Source: an uncultured Clostridium sp.
GTDB taxonomy: Bacteria; Bacillota; Clostridia; Lachnospirales; Lachnospiraceae
Direction: 5' to 3'
Assembly (NCBI GenBank): GCA_958349075.1
Contig: CATWBR010000281.1
Span: 1 to 6,042, forward strand
DNA: 6,042 nt
Made by a program: the position numbers and the translations under genes. Positions 5,848 to 6,042 of this stretch are shown here, piece by piece. The notes beneath the pieces are model-generated. The model worked only from the letters and a program-made list of their open reading frames with translations. It made no database searches and had not been told where the DNA came from. The first letter of the stretch is position 1, and every line of letters begins with the position of its first letter.

Positions 5848-6042
5848 TTAATTGAGATGCGAGGACGCCTCTGAAAGACGGCGGACGGGGTAGTGGGAGG
5901 TTGTATATGAGTCATCAGTCCCGGTTTGAGGTTGTGGTGAGGGGGAATCCGGAGAAAAAAATTCCTGCGGGGACTCGCTCCCGCTTATGAAGCGCACAGC
6001 GGATGCTAAGACGTCAAAGGACGCCGTCCAAGCACCGGCGGG
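5848..6042 (-). CDS. Open minus-strand frame, possible 3' end of a convergent gene (partial)
   Basis: On the minus strand one frame is open for 64 codons from the window edge to a TAA at 5850-5848. It would be the C-terminal end of a protein whose start lies beyond 6042. The sequence begins PAGAWTASFDVLASAVRFIS and then turns Ser/Pro-rich; I do not recognise a family. In favour: the stop is 37 bases from the bidirectional terminator, as expected for a gene convergent with tkt. Against: the segment is short and GC-rich, so an open frame could be chance, and a plus-strand frame with a good ribosome site overlaps it. Confidence 0.22.
   Translation of the reverse strand, partial: PAGAWTASFDVLASAVRFISGSESPQEFFSPDSPSPQPQTGTDDSYTTSHYPVRRLSEASSHLN
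5907..5990 (+). CDS. Short 27-codon open frame with a perfect ribosome binding site
   Basis: ATG at 5907 follows GGGAGG (5895-5900) with 6-base spacing, and the frame runs 27 codons to TGA at 5988-5990. The peptide starts MSHQSRFEVVVRGNPEKK and ends in a basic tail; no family is recognised. The frame crosses the A7 run at codons 17-19. Its stop overlaps an ATG (5987-5989) of a second frame that stays open to the window edge. It may be a true leader peptide, part of a frameshifted gene, or a chance frame in a repeat. No convincing promoter is seen between it and the tkt terminator. Confidence 0.28.
   Translation: MSHQSRFEVVVRGNPEKKIPAGTRSRL

Larger units (their letters stand above)
5821..6042. 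other. Uncharacterised 3' segment, possible edge of a dispersed repeat or of a neighbouring gene
   Basis: No confident gene, RNA or insertion sequence is recognised here. Visible structure: a GAGG/CCTC mini-hairpin near 5861-5871; a GACGGCG/CGCCGTC inverted pair at 5877-5883 and 6022-6028, spanning about 150 bases; a run of seven A at 5955-5961; and a 6-bp stem-loop at 5967-5984 (GCGGGG with CTCCCGC). Reading frames stay open on both strands, a pattern common in repeat elements that are annotated as many small hypothetical proteins in this group. That repeat idea is inference from style only; a second copy is not in this window. Confidence 0.4.

Noticed and set aside
1..6042. CRISPR arrays, tRNA/rRNA genes, insertion-sequence transposases, phage genes
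   Set aside because: No regularly spaced repeats, no tRNA or rRNA signatures and no transposase or integrase motifs were seen on either strand.

Overview
The window looks like a chromosomal segment from a spore-forming, gut-type Firmicute, most likely a Lachnospiraceae / Clostridium cluster XIVa member (Enterocloster or [Clostridium] symbiosum-like). The reasons are a YyaC-type spore protein, a DUF5711-type membrane protein, strong AGGAGG-type ribosome binding sites, AT-rich promoters between moderately GC-rich genes, and the sequence style of the transketolase. The genus assignment is inference; no rRNA or tRNA is present to anchor it.

Layout. Four complete genes all read on the + strand: yyaC (63-662), a membrane protein with a C-terminal LysM domain (728-2239), a DUF5711-like membrane-anchored extracytoplasmic protein (2435-3718) and transketolase (3760-5745). 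An intrinsic terminator at 2242-2276 splits them into two likely units, yyaC-lysM and DUF5711-tkt. A 19-bp perfect hairpin at 5770-5811 closes the second unit and looks usable from both strands. The last 222 bases (5821-6042) hold no confident gene. They do hold a short reading frame with a perfect ribosome binding site, an A7 run and stem-loop, and a competing open frame on the other strand that runs off the window edge.

How the genes may work together. YyaC is a sporulation-associated relative of the germination protease GPR. The LysM protein next to it has the topology of a cell-envelope sensor or scaffold: a cytoplasmic N-terminal domain, one membrane span, a long Gly/Gln/Ser-rich spacer and a wall-binding LysM. 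Its cytoplasmic domain resembles an MPN/JAB fold that has lost the metal-binding residues. Transketolase is ordinary central metabolism and appears to have its own strong promoter buried in the end of the DUF5711 gene.

Most interesting signals: (1) the degenerate MPN-like domain fused through a membrane span to LysM; (2) the DUF5711 leader (2303-2430), where a 9-nt stretch exactly complements the ribosome binding site and a TATAAT box lies between the two arms, an arrangement repeated in smaller form in front of yyaC (17-55); (3) the near-consensus promoter inside the DUF5711 gene; (4) the possible slippery site in the 3' end region.
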